Shown: piece after piece, positions 34,032 through 45,600 of the stretch
Numbering within the stretch: position 1 is the first letter of the stretch
Layout of the letters: the number at the start of each line of letters is the position of its first letter
Assembly (NCBI GenBank): GCA_900155495.1
Contig: FTLJ01000814.1
Coordinates: 18,510 to 82,509 of the forward strand
Reading direction: 5' to 3'
DNA: 64,000 nt
DNA from: Porogramme epimiltina
Lineage: Eukaryota; Basidiomycota; Agaricomycetes; Polyporales; Polyporaceae
Notes under the pieces: generated by a model
Seen by the model: only the letters and a program-made list of their open reading frames with translations
Told to the model about the DNA's origin: nothing
Database searches by the model: none
Program-made: the position numbers and the translations under genes

Positions 34032-35963
34032 ATGATGGACAGCCCCGAACCCAACTTAAACATTCGTCAGGACGAGGGTCCGGTAAGTTACCCATCGCGT
34101 CTCGCCCTGGGCATACATGAAAACCTTATCACTATGTTATCCATAGCCAAATACCTGGGTGCTGTGCGAACAAGACTTCTGGCAAGATCTACATGACGAT
34201 TGGTGGGACACTCCTTCGGACACTTTCGGCAACATCATCGAGATAAAGCAGCGAAGAGTATGGAGCCACCTCGGTCATCTATCCAGGTCTAAGGGCAAGA
34301 TCTACGTCCGAGAGGAGTACAAAGCCATGTACAGCCGTATGGAAGGAGCGTCTAGGCTGTCTCGGTCGTCGGGAGTCGTTATCACTGGACAGCCTGGCAT
34401 TGGTGTGTTTATCCTTCTGTAATCGATTCCTTTCATGCTCTCTCAACATTCTTTCTCTGCGGAAAGGGATGTCTTACTTCGCCATATACGCCCTGCTCCG
34501 GCGCATATCATCGAAGTGTTCCGTCATTTTCCACAGCCATATGGGAGAGTCATACTGGTTCCACGAGCGCAGGGTATGGGAGAAGGCGACGGAGTCGATT
34601 CTTCCGCGGGATTTGGGATACGCACCACAGACTTGGTCCCTCATTGATCCCCCGGTAGGGAGGAACCACATTGCAGAGAGTCTCACAGACAACGGTCTCT
34701 TCCACGCGATCTTCTCCCCCCTTAACGTCGTACGCTTCAAACACTTCCGTTACGCCCCACGGTGGTTGTTCTCCCCTTGGACTGATGACGAACTTTCTGT
34801 TTTGTACGTACGTTCATCGCCCCAGTTTCCGCATGCTGCTAAAACGTCCTCTCAGGTTCCAAACAGATGGGATGGTCCCGGTTCGCCAACACATTGCTAA
34901 AGAGTGCAGCACCCCTGCTGGCATAGCCGCGCTTTCGTCGCAGGTTGGCGGATGCCCGCGCGACATCATCTGTTTGCTGACAAACAGAACGCGCATCATG
35001 AACAATCTCTACGCATCTGCACACAGCCTACGTGACGTCAGCACTCTCAACATCCTTCTCACTGCTCCCATGCGTTTGCCTTCAGACTCCGATGCATCCG
35101 AAGCGTACACACTCATTCGAAGACAGACTCCGCTTCACCTCGAGGACCCGAACGAAACCCAGGACGACGCCTACTTCGTCGACGTCAAAGGCGACTTGGC
35201 ATACCGACCCCTCATGGACTGCATCATGCGACTCAACATGGTCGATTCTCGAGACCTGTTCGTTGCTTGTAGGCCCTCACCGTGGAGAGAAACCGTCTTC
35301 TTTGGCTACGTGTTCACGTGCATCGCCCAGCGACTCCTCAGCGGCAGCTTCCCGACTGTCGGCCACGCCCCACTGTATTTCTTTGCACCCATGAAAGAAC
35401 AAAATGGCAACGCGACGCACCCTGTACGATTCGCCTACTCGCGTCTCGGCTCGGCTCAGGCGACGGATACTGTAGATCTATTTGAGCTCTCGTCGACTTC
35501 TCCTAGCTTCTCGGCGATACCTCCAGTTCCTCTGTCGGACATACCTATCTCGTCTAGGGAGATCTACAAGTACACCTCATTGGACGACATCTCTGTGACC
35601 TTCGACACTTGTTACGTTCCTGCCGGCCGCGACAACCCTCTCTTTGACGCCTTCTTCTACGAGATCCCCCCGAAGCGCGCAGCCTCCGACGTCGACGTCA
35701 TCCTATGGATCTTCCAAGCGACCGTCGGCTCTTCTCATAATAGCAACGCGGAAGGTTTCGACATGGTCGAGAAGCTGATGGCGAAGGCCGTTTCTGCGAC
35801 GGGTCGCCGCGTGCAAGTCAAGTATGTCCTGGTGGTCCCATGCTCGGATGACATGGTGAGGACCTACGACGTGGAGTGGAATATGGCAAGCAGTTTCGAC
35901 CGGGTCAGAGGCGACGTCTTTGTGCAATTTGTTAGCATCGACCGCCTCGCCGACGATAGGTGA
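34032..35963 (+). CDS. CRN/RHS-like P-loop NTPase with restriction-endonuclease-fold C-terminus, 583 aa
   Basis: Exons 34032..34082, 34147..34402, 34467..34803, 34856..35963, closing at 584 codons. Order: WQDLHDDWWDT N-terminus; KIYVREEYKAMYSRM; GVVITGQPGIG (P-loop) at the exon 2/3 junction; YFAIYALLRRISSKCSVIF; RWLFSPWTDDELSVL; SQVGGCPRDIICLLTNR; then a nuclease-like domain with DNPLFDAFFYEI, VDVILWIFQATVGSSH and VKYVLVVPCSD. The architecture is that of Crinkler/RHS-type effector-like proteins, found in many basidiomycetes: an NTPase followed by a D...(E/Q)xK-type nuclease fold. With the only AG acceptor available, the P-loop becomes GIGMSYF, lacking the Lys that the 55-kb copy keeps (GIGKSYF). 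Two decayed relatives lie at 54.1-58.7 kb. Confidence 0.8.
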
Positions 35964-37139
35964 AGATCAAACTCTCTTGATACGGAGGCCATGTTTGCCA
36001 GTCAGTGAGTTTTGTTTAACACAGCTTGTCTGCTCTCGTCAGCCTCTCACGTGCCCTGCGTTGTCAGTATATCGGCAACAGGCGATCCGCATGAACACCG
36101 TAGAACCCATCGCCTCCCTTTTCTTTTCTTGAAACCCGCACCTGATAACGCCAATGTTGCACAGATTCCATGATTCGGTTTGTTACGAGTATTGTACATG
36201 TTCTCGCTGTATTATAGCACTTCGAAACACGCGACTGCTCCTCTCATTGTAGTAATACAGGACTGTACGCTCCCCCATGATATCAAAGAGGCACCAGGGC
36301 AGCTTCTCCCGAATATTAACGTCGACCAGCACGGTGGGTGGTAAGCTGGTTTGTTTGGCTTAGCCTTCGCCTTTGAACACTGATAATGTTTTGTTGGGAG
36401 CATGGACATTGACTCAACCCCCCTGGAGACACGCATGTCTTCCCTCAGTGGATAGGCGTAATCTGCGTGTTAGATGGCATGGTGGCGTACAGTGGGGTCC
36501 CGGATCAATGGCTGGGGATAGGAGGGCGACTCGCGATGAGACGCAGGGAGGCGGGGCCCGGGCCCAGGGAACACGCGGTGGGTGGCGCTATAGACATTCT
36601 ATCACTACAGAAATTGGTCTTTGCTGTCAGCTTCCTATGTCACTTCACGGATGAGGTCCCTCAGATCTAGCATGCCTTGTCCGTGACTTTTTTCACGCTA
36701 TTGCACTTCTCCCATTTTTCTAGGTACTCTGAGAGTGATACATCCTTAGACATTGACTATGCCAATCAGCCTATGGGTGTACACGTCGTGTCTTCACTTC
36801 AAATTATGTGCACTTCGTGGATGCAAGGACACTTCCGCTGTGACCAAAATCGTACTGGTGATCTGCACAGACGTGAAACCTTAACGGACATGATTCTATA
36901 AGGCAGTAATGATCTTGACTTCTTACATACGAGCACATGACACACCGTGTACTTCGATCCCTCTCATTGGATTACAAATAAGGAACTGGATACTGCCTTG
37001 CACATAGCCTCAGCCTCATGCCCAACATCATATATAACCCACCACTGAGTGCAAACTTCGAGGTGTTTCCGTGTTCAATCTTCCTTCCCCCCTGCACCCC
37101 TCCAGTGGCACCGCCACCTCCTCTCCTCAGTCCCTTGTG
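35964..37139. other. Intergenic, no supported gene
   Basis: About 1.2 kb. A TATA box, CATATATAACC, at about 37029..37037 serves GYPLW member D. Confidence 0.5.
37029..37037 (+). promoter_or_regulatory. TATA box of GYPLW gene D
   Basis: CATATATAACC about 105 nt before the ATG at 37140. Confidence 0.55.
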
Positions 37140-38757
37140 ATGAATACTAGTTGTCACGCCTGGGAGACCTACGCTGAACACCTTTATCCCAAAGGGCACG
37201 GATACCCACTATGGTCGCCTGATCCCGACCCGATTTCAAAAGAGATCGAGCTCTTCGACGTAGGATGGGTCGATAAAGGAAGCTTCTTTCAGCTTTTCAA
37301 TGCAAGGCTCAGCGCCGGAGAAACACAGATACGAGGAGCTGTTCCTAATGGCTTTGTCTCATTAGATCCCTCCAGATTCATAATATCAGGCCCCCATCGG
37401 AGTATAACCCAGCCATATATCTACAGCCGGACAATGAAAGACTTCAATGTTTCAGGAGGTGCCTCTGTGGAAAGGTGTGTTGAGTCCTACACCAATATCC
37501 TGTTTCAGAAGCTGATCTGATGATCATTGGGTTATCAGCATTGGAAACTTTGTGTCAGGGGAGGCACAGATCAACTTCAAATGTGGATCCGATGCGGGCG
37601 CATTGTTGGTGCAGGGACCTGTGGCGCACTCGCGTGAAATCAAGACATTGAGGCCCTTCATTGATTACATGCGCGATAACTTCGACAGCTGGGTTCAGTT
37701 TGCTCACGACTGCGGACTCGACGTAAAGGATGAAGATATATACTTTGTGTACGGGACGACCAAAACGAGCAACTGGGCAGTAGCGGCCTTCAATGGTGAC
37801 TACAAAGAGCAACACGGCACGATCAATGCAAATCTGGGTCCTGCCGGTTTAGGAGGGGGTATAGGGTTCTCCATGACTATATCCAATCATACCACAGCAG
37901 ATTTTTCATATCGAGTCGGCCCCGACAGACGGCAATGCAAGTCCGGCCAAGAATTCTTTTCCTCTTCGGCCCAGAACCACAACCCAAACCATGTGTTCGC
38001 ATCTGAGATGATGCAAAACCCCATGCAAAGCACACAGTCACCGTCCACGCGGCCAAACCCGACTTTTCCACGCGAATCACGCTCAAATATGAAGCGCCCA
38101 ATGGCCTCGTCCTCTTCGGATACATCACAGACGGAAACGCTGGTGGAAGGGGACCAAACTATCTTTTTCCGCTACTATAAAATGAAGCGACGATATATAC
38201 TTCCGTCACTTATAATGAAGGCTGCTGCAGGACCCGACGAGCGCGCACCACATGGTCCAGACAAGGAGGGCGTAAATCCTATGGCAGTGGACCCGCAGCC
38301 CGGATCTGCCGAATTGGACCTTGCAGAGTTTGAATCTGTCCCAATTTTGAAGAGGGTGAGTGTTCACGGTAGGCCTTGTGTACATTGGAGTGTATACTGA
38401 TTGTAGTTGATATATGAATAGCAACGTGACCCGGTTGAGGAAGTGCTCGACTATATCCTTCAAGTAAGCAGAACAGGGGGCCATTCCGAGTTGTTATACA
38501 GGCTGGGCTAAGGTCCGCTTCACAGAAATCTACAGCCTCAATTGCGGTTGCATCGTATGATGATGTTGTGCAAATTCTTCAGGTACATTTCCTTGCAGAA
38601 AACGAAAACCAGACCAAATCGATCACAATTCTGACGAGTAAACGGGATGAATACACAGAACCAACCCTTCCCCGATGCTACGCGCATAAGGTCAACCCTC
38701 GTGAAATTTAGTACAAAGGTGGATGTAAGCGAAGATGGAAGTAAGCTTGATATCTGA
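37140..38757 (+). CDS. GYPLW-family protein D, 449 aa if it ends at 38757 (uncharacterised)
   Basis: Exons 37140..37474, 37539..38355, 38422..38463, 38526..38582, 38659..38757. Domain 1: AWETYAEHLYPKGHGYPLWS, LFDVGWVDKGSFFQLFN, VPNGFVSLD, GPHRSITQPYIYSRTMKDF. Domain 2: DAGALLVQGPVAHSREIK, YMRDNFDSWVQFAHD, IYFVYGTTKTSNWAVAAFNG. Then QTIFFRYYKMKRRYI, KAAAGPDE, and tail blocks RDPVEEVLDYILQ, SIAVASYDDVVQILQ, KVDVSEDG. If the last intron (38741..38800; GTAAGC..GTGACAG, 60 nt) is spliced, the frame does not stop but runs into the 38923 gene in the same frame. The stop at 38757 applies only if that intron is kept. Function unknown. Confidence 0.7.
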
Positions 38758-38922
38758 GGTTGATCTACTACCGCCTCTGACCGATGGACTTGTGTGACAG
38801 TTGGGAGTATTTCTTCCATACAACCGAGTCTCCCCCGATTGAAGCGAGAATCCCCGCACCCGCCGCAGCTTTCTCACACTAGTAGTCAACCCCCCAGCCC
38901 CGCGCCGTCCATCGCATCCCTC

Positions 38923-41041
38923 ATGACCACAGCTGCCAGGTCCGCACCCCTCCCTTTTTTTCCGCTTCGCGAGCCCATCGCGCTCACAGATCTGCCCAAG
39001 CATCATCCCGCAGAAGCGCAAGGACTCGTCGCGGCGCTCGCCGGCCCGCGCGGACGACCAATCCGACGGCACCACCGATACCGCCACCGCCCAGAGCGCG
39101 TCCCCCACCGATGAGTTCGGCAGCGGACGCATCACCTGCGAAGGGTGCGGCGACTCCGTCTTGATCAGGGACGAGGCCACCGGCGGCTTTACCGCCAAGC
39201 ACTGGGATGTCCACCGCGGCGAGTGGTGCGTCCCCCCAGCAGGCGGGCGGGCGTGTGCTATGGCACCAGCCCGCCTCCGGACGCGCTCATCACTGATACC
39301 TCCCTCGTTTCTTGTCCCTTGCAGTATTTCAGCGACCCAGGCTCAGTCCCTCGACGCGTCTCAGCCACAGGCGAAACGACGTCGCGCTAAGCGCACGGAG
39401 AAGGAGCGCATCGACTACCTCCGCTCCGACCCGTACGTCGCCAAGTTTGAGGCATACCGCGTCCTCTGCGCGTCCTGCGACAAGTGGATTCGCCTCCGGC
39501 ACAGCTCGACCTACTCCGCTACCCCGTGGGACGCGCACCGAAAGAGTTGCCTCGCAAAGCGAGTGTAAGTGTGCCCGTAGCTATCGCCGCTCGGAACGTC
39601 ATGGCTGAGGCCCCTCTCTCGTAGAAGCAGAGCGAAGAATCCAGCCCCACAGAACGACCGCTCCGCCGTCTTTGGCGCAGACTCCAACGTCAAGCGGTTC
39701 GACAGCTCTCGCGTCCAGTGTCGCGCGTGCGACAAATGGATACCGATCCTCACCAATGACAACGCGACTGCGATCAAGACCTGGAAGCAGCACTCGGAAG
39801 CTTGTCAGATGCAGGCCGCCACCAGCCCCGGCGCCTCGACGTCCAAGTGCGTACCTGTCGTGCGGTCGTGCGGAAGCACCCCTTTGCTGATAGTCGCCAG
39901 GTTCAGTATCGCCAACGCTCCCTCTCCGTCCAAGCACCTCCTCGCTCTCGCTTCTTCCTCCTCCCTCCTACCACCGTCTGCGTCCGCCCGGGCGGCCGTC
40001 GCCCAGTCCGCGCCCGTGCACTCCCAGTCCCCATCGCAGCCCTCCCCGTCGGCGACGACGCCCTACTCCGCAGCGTCATTTAAGGACTACACGCCCAACA
40101 ACTACAACAGCACGCTGGAGCCCCGTCGGCGAAATGCGGATCAGCGCGCCGCCGCTCTACGCGCGGATACGCTGCTTGAGGAGGTCGAGCCGAACCGCGT
40201 TCTGTGCAAGATGTGCCGCAAGTGGGTGAAGCTGAGGAAGGACAGCACGTACTGCGCGTACCCGTGGATCCAGCACCGGAGCAAGTGCCAGAAGAAGCAG
40301 TGAGTGCTGTGTAGGCTCGATCACCGACGAGGAAGGGCTTCTAATTCTCCCGCGCACCGTAGCCAAAAGATCTCCGAGCGCGAGGCCGAGATCGCTCAGC
40401 TCCGCGCGGAGCGCGACGCGGCGCTCGAGGGCGAGCTGTCGGACTCGAGCAACGAGGTCGACAAGCTCGAGGAGTACGACGAGGCGGGCGAGTGGGAGCG
40501 GCGCAAGGCTGACCGGCAGCACGCGAAGGCGATGGCTCTGGCGGAGGCCGCCGCTGCACGGTTGCGCCTGGAGCTCGAGGATGCGGCTCGGCCTCCGCAG
40601 GTGGGCTCGGGCGCACCCAGTGAGGATGATGATGCAATGTGGGACTACATGGACGTCGACATTGCCGTGCCGCAGAGGCTGGTAGACTTCGAGGCACCCC
40701 CTGGGAGGTGAGTAGAGTAATATCCCCGGGTTTGATCTCGTCGTTGCCCCGAACACGCCACTGACCAAAACCCTTCCGATGGCGTACTCTCTGTGCATGG
40801 TGTTGTCCATAACTCTGGCAGGCTCGAATTTGTCACGCGCTCTATCCGCCACCTCTTCCGCATCGCGTACGCGCGCGAGGACGAGCTCACGATCGCGGCG
40901 CTGATCACGTACCTGAACGCGGCGATGCCCCCGGACAAGCACGAGGACTTCGACATGGCCGAGGTCACGAAGATAATGACGGGCCTGCACGAGCGCGGCG
41001 TGTTCATGTTCGAGGGAAATGCCATCCGCCTGCCGACGTAA
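38923..41041 (+). CDS. Four-zinc-finger, coiled-coil protein with winged-helix-like end, 555 aa
   Basis: Exons 38923..38939, 39001..39225, 39325..39564, 39625..39846, 39901..40299, 40363..40707, 40822..41041. Four CxxC..HxxxC units: CEGCGDSVL..HWDVHRGEWC, CASCDKWIRL..WDAHRKSC, CRACDKWIPI..WKQHSEAC and CKMCRKWVKL..WIQHRSKC. All have the W-x-x-H spacing seen in Agaricomycete-specific fingers. A charged coiled coil follows (EREAEIAQLRAERDAALEGE). The C-terminal 70 residues (FVTRSIRHLFRIAYAREDEL, then MAEVTKIMTGLHERGVFMFE) look like a winged helix resembling the C-terminal domain of MCM-type proteins; that assignment is weak. The Met start is only one option, because the frame is also open to the spliced end of GYPLW gene D. 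Probably a DNA-binding protein. Confidence 0.72.
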
Positions 41042-41568
41042 CAAAAAACAGACGCAGCAGCGGCCGACGGCCATTATCTCGAGCACGTCAGTGGCAAGGC
41101 GCGGATGCTACTTACCCCCCCGGCATCCCAACGAATCGCCGGTCCATGGGGACGTCAAAGAGGGGAGGGGGAAAGGGGTGAAGGGGAAGAACACTTGCTA
41201 TATATGTGCCGCCGCAGCCTGCCACGCTGCGGGTGTGGGTGCGGCACCGGCTTTTCCGACTTCTTAAGGTATAGCATAAAAGGGGACGGCCGGTAGCGGA
41301 CCTTCTACGAGATTAGTGTGTCCCATGCGCGCTCCGTCACTTCTTCTCGCCAATATTTAAATCGTCGACACATGCGCCTCTGCGTCCCCTCTCTACACGC
41401 CGCCATCGCCGCTTTGTGAAGTGAAGTTCCCAGCACGCGAGGTGCCCGCTTCTCTTACGAGCCGCACTGATGTTTACTACTAGAAATGGACGGTGCTGGG
41501 GTAGTGGTCCGATAAGCATTGATGGAGACGGAGCTAAAGGATACGAAGTATGTATTATCCTTTTCCTC
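41042..41568. other. Intergenic between convergent genes
   Basis: About 530 nt, no supported feature. Confidence 0.5.
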
Positions 41569-42539
41569 TCAGTTTGATACCTTCAACCCAGAAAGCGTCC
41601 CGTTGGTGACTGCAGCATCGTGCGCACGCGCCAGCATCCCATACTCGGGGAGGTACCTGTAACATGCGGCAGTCAGCTTCCGACCCATTACGACGTACAT
41701 ACAATAACAACGACTCACTTGTCGAAGAACGGCAGCATCTCGACTGCTCCAGGAGTGTTGCGCCAGTCGCGCATAAGCTCACACGCGACGGCGAACATAG
41801 AGAGGATCTGCACGCCTGCGGCGCGCATCCTGTCGTTGGCCTCGCTCGCAGTCTTCACGTTAAAGGTGCCAGACGCGTCGCTGTTCGCGAACACTGTGTA
41901 CCCGGCCTCGACGAGCGAGAGCGCAAGGAACGTCGTGCAGACCTGCCATACAGATAGGTGAGAAACGCGCGAGTAGAAGGTTAAGGTGATGTCCAGAGCA
42001 AAGAGACACGTACGTCGGTGGTGACACCCGCGAGGATGATCTGCTTCTTGCCCGTCGCCTGGACGGCGGCGCGGAAGTCGGCGTTGTCCCACGCGTTGAC
42101 CTCACCGTTGCGCTTGATGAAGGTCGAGTTCGGGTGCAGCGCGATGATCTCCTGCGGGAGGGGGCCGTTGGGACCTGCGCCGTTCTAGCAGTCAGAGGAA
42201 AGTTACGAGGACAGCTGCAAGATAGGACGCACCGGTCTCGGCGCTGGTGGTGAGGACGGTCGGGAGACCAAACACCTTGGCGAGCTCGGCGTGCGCGAGG
42301 AGGTTGTTCTTGAACTGGGCGGGGGTGAAGTCCCGCGCTAGCTGGAAAAGGCCCTCCTGGTGGTCGACGACGAGCAGCGCGGCGTTGTCCTTGTCGATGC
42401 GCTCGTACGTGAAAGCCGACGCTACGGGTTAAATGGAGAGTCAAAAGCGATTCCAGAAGGAACGTAGAGAAAGCGTACCCAGGGCGGCGAGGCTGAGAAG
42501 AGCGACGTAGAGGCGAGCAAAGACAGCGGTGAACTGCAT
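41569..42539 (-). CDS. Isochorismatase-like hydrolase with signal peptide, 240 aa
   Basis: Minus strand; exons 42539..42479, 42421..42233, 42174..42014, 41942..41719, 41656..41569. The N-terminus MQFTAVFARLYVALLSLAAL is a signal peptide, so the enzyme is probably secreted. The cysteine-hydrolase core follows: ALLVVDHQEGLFQLARD (Asp), NSTFIKRNGEVNAWDNADFR (Lys), LAGVTTDVCTTFLALS (nucleophile Cys with the preceding Asp), then AGYTVFANSDASGTF and AVACELMRDW. Closest in layout to the YcaC-like branch of the family. Members cleave C-N or C-O bonds in amides or vinyl ethers; the substrate here is unknown. A close paralog without a signal peptide lies at 53011..53886. Confidence 0.9.
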
Positions 42540-42643
42540 TTTAGTGATTTTGAGAGTGTCAGAGAAGAGAAGTTGGTCGACGAGGGAGAAGTGGGCGAAG
42601 AGCTGCTGTGGATCGCTGACTCTCCACCCCTCCAACAGCCCCT

Positions 42644-42651
42644 CTTTTATA
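42644..42651 (-). promoter_or_regulatory. TATA box of the secreted isochorismatase-like gene
   Basis: The minus strand reads GGGTATAAAAGAGG about 105 nt before the ATG at 42539. Confidence 0.65.
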
Positions 42652-45600
42652 CCCGCCAGCCTCACGGCGGACTCACCGTCGTGACCCCTCGCCCAACTCC
42701 TCTCGTCCAATCACTCGCGCCATCACCTCCCGCCGTCCCGCCGTCTTGGCCCAGTCGCCATCGAACCCGAGCCGAGCGAGCCACAGACGCGCCCCCGCGC
42801 CCTCGTTCCTTCTCGCCTTCCATAACCAACCTAGCGCGGCCCACGCGTGCCCCGGGGAGCGACCGCTGTCCGTGGGAACGCGTGGGGAGCGCGAGCCTCG
42901 TTATAGGGCGCCACGCGGCACGTGACCGCGTCGCGCTCGCCGCGGCTCGCCAGATCCGGGCGCGCGTTTCTCAGACGGGAGGCGCGGGGCTGACGCGGCG
43001 CGCCCGAATTTGTCTGCGGGCATGCACGGCGTGATCGATGCGGTGTCGTGGGCCCGCGGTCGGGTGTCGCGAGGCGTGTGGTGGGCGACCTGCTATCGGT
43101 GATGCGGTGTGCCTCGGATATTGGCCGTTGAGCCTAAACGTTGGCGAGGGCGCACCGCCGCCGCTTCTTCGCCCGAAAGGTGGTTGTGGGCTCCGCGCGG
43201 TGCGGGCCCCGCCGAGGCTTGAGTCCCTTTATTGGAAGTCGAGCGCGGGACCGCGATGGTGGGTGCTGGATTGGGAAACGACGTTCTCAGTGTTCGTGTC
43301 TGGACAGTGTCGATACAGGCGCGAGGATCGACGCACGTTGAGGTCGATGATGACATATTCATGAGGAATCTGTCACTCTGAGGGCGGAATTGAAGGTGTC
43401 TGATGTAAGGGAGCGCGTCAGAAACACGAAATCATGTTCGACGTTCGCACGTACTCTCGATCGGGGGATGTGCGCGCTCGAAGATACTCCGGTGCCTCGG
43501 AGGTGAAGAGATGTTGGAAACGTGTAGATGTCTGGGAATGGGAACAACATAACCACGACTCCCATGCACGCTCCTGTGTATGCGATTTTAGTATTGGAAT
43601 AAGGAAGGAAGGACACATCGCCAGCCCTTACCAGCTGAATCTTCCGTCGGTTTGAGGAGGAAAATCACAAATGATAAACTCCCCGGATCCGAAAGCTCGT
43701 ATGGGATGCCCACGGTGTGAGGGCGGCGAGGTAAGCTTCTCTGACACTGCACACGTCTGACATTACTGGTTGTAATGTCATCACCAGTGAATCTGGCGGC
43801 GAGCAAACCGGGGCCCCGTAGCAGCGGATAAACGTCTCATGTGTGTCTGAGAAGTAGAAAAAATTACGTCGTCAGCACTTAGTGTACACATAGACGGAAC
43901 CGCGCGGAGGTGGTGCGTACCACGGCCCCTATAACGGCCGGCAGGGGCAGCAAGCGGAGCAGGCCTAAGGAACTCCGCCGTGAGCCCTGAAAACGCAGCC
44001 AGTCAGCGGCGTCGTGAGGTTGCAAGGGTAAGCGAACGAGAGTCAGCCGGGACGCACCTTCGACTCATGCCGACGACCCCAACGTGGACTTGGTTCGCCC
44101 GCGCTCGCGCCCGCCCCAACCTCCTCCTTGCCCCCCATGACCCAGCGACTCCCCTAGCCCTCTCTCCCCTTCCATCTGCGGGCCCATACCACCGCTCCCA
44201 TTCGAACACGACCGCTCTCCAAGGCTGCCAATGATCTCAGAACCACGCCAGTCTCTAGCACGGCCTTCCCCGCCCGCCCTGCAACCCAGAGACTGCTACG
44301 GACACAAGGACAGCACTCCTCGACGTCGGGATCCCCTCAATAGCCCGAAGATGACACCAAAGGGACAAGGTGCGCCGCGACCGCCGCTCCGTCTCGGGCT
44401 CTTCCACCCCTATCCTTCTATACCTGGCACCACTGCCCGTAGTTGCTACCGCAGCCTCCAGCGGCCATCCCACAAGCTCCCTCGCCGCAGGGCGCCCGCA
44501 GCCCTCCCTCGCCGCATACACATCCACACGACCGCCGCCAGCAACGCCACGACTGCTAAGCGTCGCACTTCGGGGCCAGCGGCGCAGAGCGGCGACGGTG
44601 GCGGCAGCGGCGGATCTCGGTGCGCGGCGTGCGGCGAGCGCGATGCGGCGCAGCGGAGGGCGTTCTCGCCGCGGGGGATCTAGAAGTACGTGGCGCTCCG
44701 ATGGGATCATGGATGTGGTCCTCGTGCGGGTCTTTGTGACCGTATCTGCCACCTATGCGTAAAGCTGGGTGTACTACGGGCACAGCTGCGTCCTGAAGGG
44801 GGCTGGTGCTGGACCGCGGCGGGCTGCGTGGGCGGGAGGTGTCCGAGGATGTATGCCAGGTCCTATACGCCACGTCGGTGGGGTGTCCGTATACGGGTGT
44901 GGTGTGTGGTGCCGCGTCGGAGACGAGGAAGCGGGCCTCATACCCCGCGGCTTTCAGGTACTACAATGACGCTATGGCGTCACTAGACATCCCGAGCAGC
45001 GGAGGCCCACACTCGCCCACCGTCGTCTCCTCGCCCCTCCGAGTCGGATGTAGATGACGGAATGCGCGGCCAACGAGGACACTCGCTGTGGACGGGCGGG
45101 AAGTAAAGCACAGAGCACTGGGCACCGTTCATCGAACGTTAACCTTCTCCTCATCGTCTGGGCCACGTTCCATACCGCTGTGCACCTTGATCACGGGGTG
45201 CAGAGCCACGGGCGATGCGTCCACGCTGAGTGCTTCTGGCGAACCAAGAGGCGCGGTTCGCCAGGAATGATGAGCCCATAGCGCGTGGGAGGGCGAGAGA
45301 TGGGCGCGGGGTGCGGCCACGTGGGGTCGGAGATACGGTGCAGCGCTGTGGACAACGACGCCCGAGCTTATCCTCGTTCAAAGTTGGCGGTCGCTGGGAG
45401 ATCACCGCCGTTCGAGGCTCGCGGGCGAGGGAAGATGCGGTAGCTCGCGCTTCCTTTGACCGTGATCGATGGTCAACGTAGTGCGTCGCTACCAGCCTGT
45501 GCCGGACAAGCAGGAACAGTCAACCTCCGTTCCCGGAAAGTCCCCCGCGCTGGCACGAGGACCGCTGGTCCAGAGAGCATATGGTCTCCCACTTACCATT

